Positions 63,116-64,000 of a DNA stretch of 64,000 nucleotides are shown one piece after another. The stretch lies in NCBI GenBank assembly GCA_013115125.1, contig JABANN010000051.1, forward strand, positions 1 through 64,000, written 5' to 3'. The translations under genes and the position numbers were made by a program. Position 1 is the stretch's first letter. Every line of letters starts with the position of its first letter. The stretch is from Perkinsus olseni (lineage: Eukaryota; Perkinsozoa; Perkinsida). The notes under the pieces are model-generated. The model did not search any database. It was not told the DNA's origin and saw nothing but the letters and a program-made list of their open reading frames with translations.

Positions 63116-64000
63116 TCAATCGAATAAGCGATCGAAATATCCAGGAGCTGAGGAGCCGGAGCTCTCCTCTGATGAAGATGCTTCAGTCTGACTGTTACTG
63201 GAGCCGGACGAACTCCGCGACGTTCGACTTTCACTGTCGTAAGATGATGACCTCGAGGAATAGGAAGACGACCTTGTGAGACTGCGAGGCGATTCTTCGG
63301 AGCTCGCGGATGAGGTGGTGTAGGAAGACTCAGATCCACCAGAGCCGTCCTCATCGGAGACGGCCTCTCCGGAGAGCTGGTCCACAGCAAGGGCTATACT
63401 GCGGGGCAGCTCCGCGTCTGGGACGAGCTTGACCTGGAAACGAGCGCGGCAGAACGAGGACGGCGGAGCTGAGAAACTCTCGTTACCACATGGGCCTGTC
63501 CTGCGAGTTCCACTATTGGATACACTGGGGCGGAGTCGCGTTGGGGCACGCCACTGGGGCACTTGATGTCCACGAGCTCACCGTCAACGAAGATGTGCAT
63601 CCGACCGTTCAACCCCACTGCCAGGGTGACCTGATAAAACACTGACGAGGACGACGAGACCTTCCGCGGCGTAGGCACCATGCTGCCGCCTTGCAAGCCG
63701 TTTTCCAAGGTCCCACTCCACGGACAAGGCCTAGACTTGCGCTCCCAAAAGGGAGAGTACATCTTCCCCCTTAGCCCCACCATGAAGGTGTCAAGCACTC
63801 TATCGGCACTCTTGGCGAGCGGTTTGCTCTGATCGACGAAGACTAACACGGCTGCTGAGAGCGCGACTCACTCACTTTCGCTATATCATCTTTGATCTCA
63901 TCAGGAGTCGACGCTGTGACTCCGACTGCTAGGCCGTCAGCCAGCCCCGGCAAGAACGTCTCTACTATGGCGGAGTAGAAGAAGGAAAGGTACTTGTCGT
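63116..64000 (-). CDS. SPRY/NHR-like domain protein with Ser-rich acidic tail, 5' end outside window
   Basis: The first visible exon reads KYLSFFYSAIVETFLPGLAD and TASTPDEIKDDIAK. A 47-nt GTGAGT...GATCAG intron leads to SKPLAKSADRVLDTFMVGLR. Then comes a beta-rich segment, VTLAVGLNGRMHIFVDGELV, DIKCPSGVPQ and APVYPIVELAGQAHVV, continued after a 53-nt intron as KLVPDAELPRSIALAVD. The yPiVeLaGqa pattern, preceded by a short hydrophilic inhibitor-like FVDGE hairpin, resembles SPRY or neuralized-type (NHR) beta sandwiches used for protein binding. The tail is dominated by Ser with Glu and Arg (for example SYTTSSASSEESPRSLTRSS) and ends GYFDRLFD at the stop 63116. The domain call is tentative; the gene starts beyond 64000. 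Confidence 0.6.

Overview
The window is nuclear DNA of a microbial eukaryote. The coding sequence lies in exons whose reading frames join only after very short GT-AG introns are removed, mostly 44-57 nt, and the products are eukaryotic: mitochondrial import and Fe-S assembly, N-glycan synthesis, centriole and basal-body proteins, splicing, endosomal sorting and a Sec14-GOLD lipid-transfer protein. A flagellate or ciliated protist is implied by the CEP120-like protein. The style (dense short introns, secreted lysine-rich proteins, balanced GC) suggests an alveolate such as Perkinsus, but that is an inference and I cannot prove it from this sequence. The exon models were assembled by eye from splice signals and family alignment known to me; no search was run.

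Layout. 1-2.8 kb: two minus-strand secreted proteins of unknown function. 3.7-8.6 kb: a mitochondrial pair on the minus strand, an IBA57/CAF17-like Fe-S assembly factor and TIM50, whose N-terminal part carries a 57-bp coding minisatellite interrupted by an assembly gap, then a small unidentified gene. 8.6-19.7 kb: plus-strand genes, namely a GT17 (MGAT3-like) glycosyltransferase, pyridoxal kinase, an RBM5/RBM10-like splicing factor and two or more unidentified genes. 20.2-29 kb: minus-strand CEP120-like and Sfi1-like centriolar proteins, a Sec14-GOLD protein and a small unknown. 30.2-40.1 kb: three tandem flavin-containing monooxygenase (FMO) genes on the minus strand. 41-48.6 kb: a secreted cysteine-containing protein, a VHS-GAT protein ending in a WW domain, and ALG7/DPAGT1 (UDP-GlcNAc:dolichol-phosphate GlcNAc-1-P transferase). 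49.8-50.3 kb: an AT-rich island with hairpins. 50.9-56.5 kb: an NRPS-like adenylation-carrier-reductase enzyme with an unusual C-terminal tail. 56.7-64 kb: an alpha-helical unknown, a histidine acid phosphatase-like gene, and a SPRY/NHR-like protein cut by the window edge.

Functional links. TIM50 and IBA57 both serve mitochondria and sit head to tail. CEP120 and the Sfi1-like protein are both centriole/basal-body components and are adjacent. ALG7 starts the N-glycan pathway that a GT17 enzyme would act on later, although the two genes are far apart here. The most unusual items are the TIM50 minisatellite with a retained DxDxV phosphatase signature, the VHS-GAT-WW architecture, the C-terminal extension of the NRPS-like reductase, and the FMO array in which exons are conserved while introns differ.
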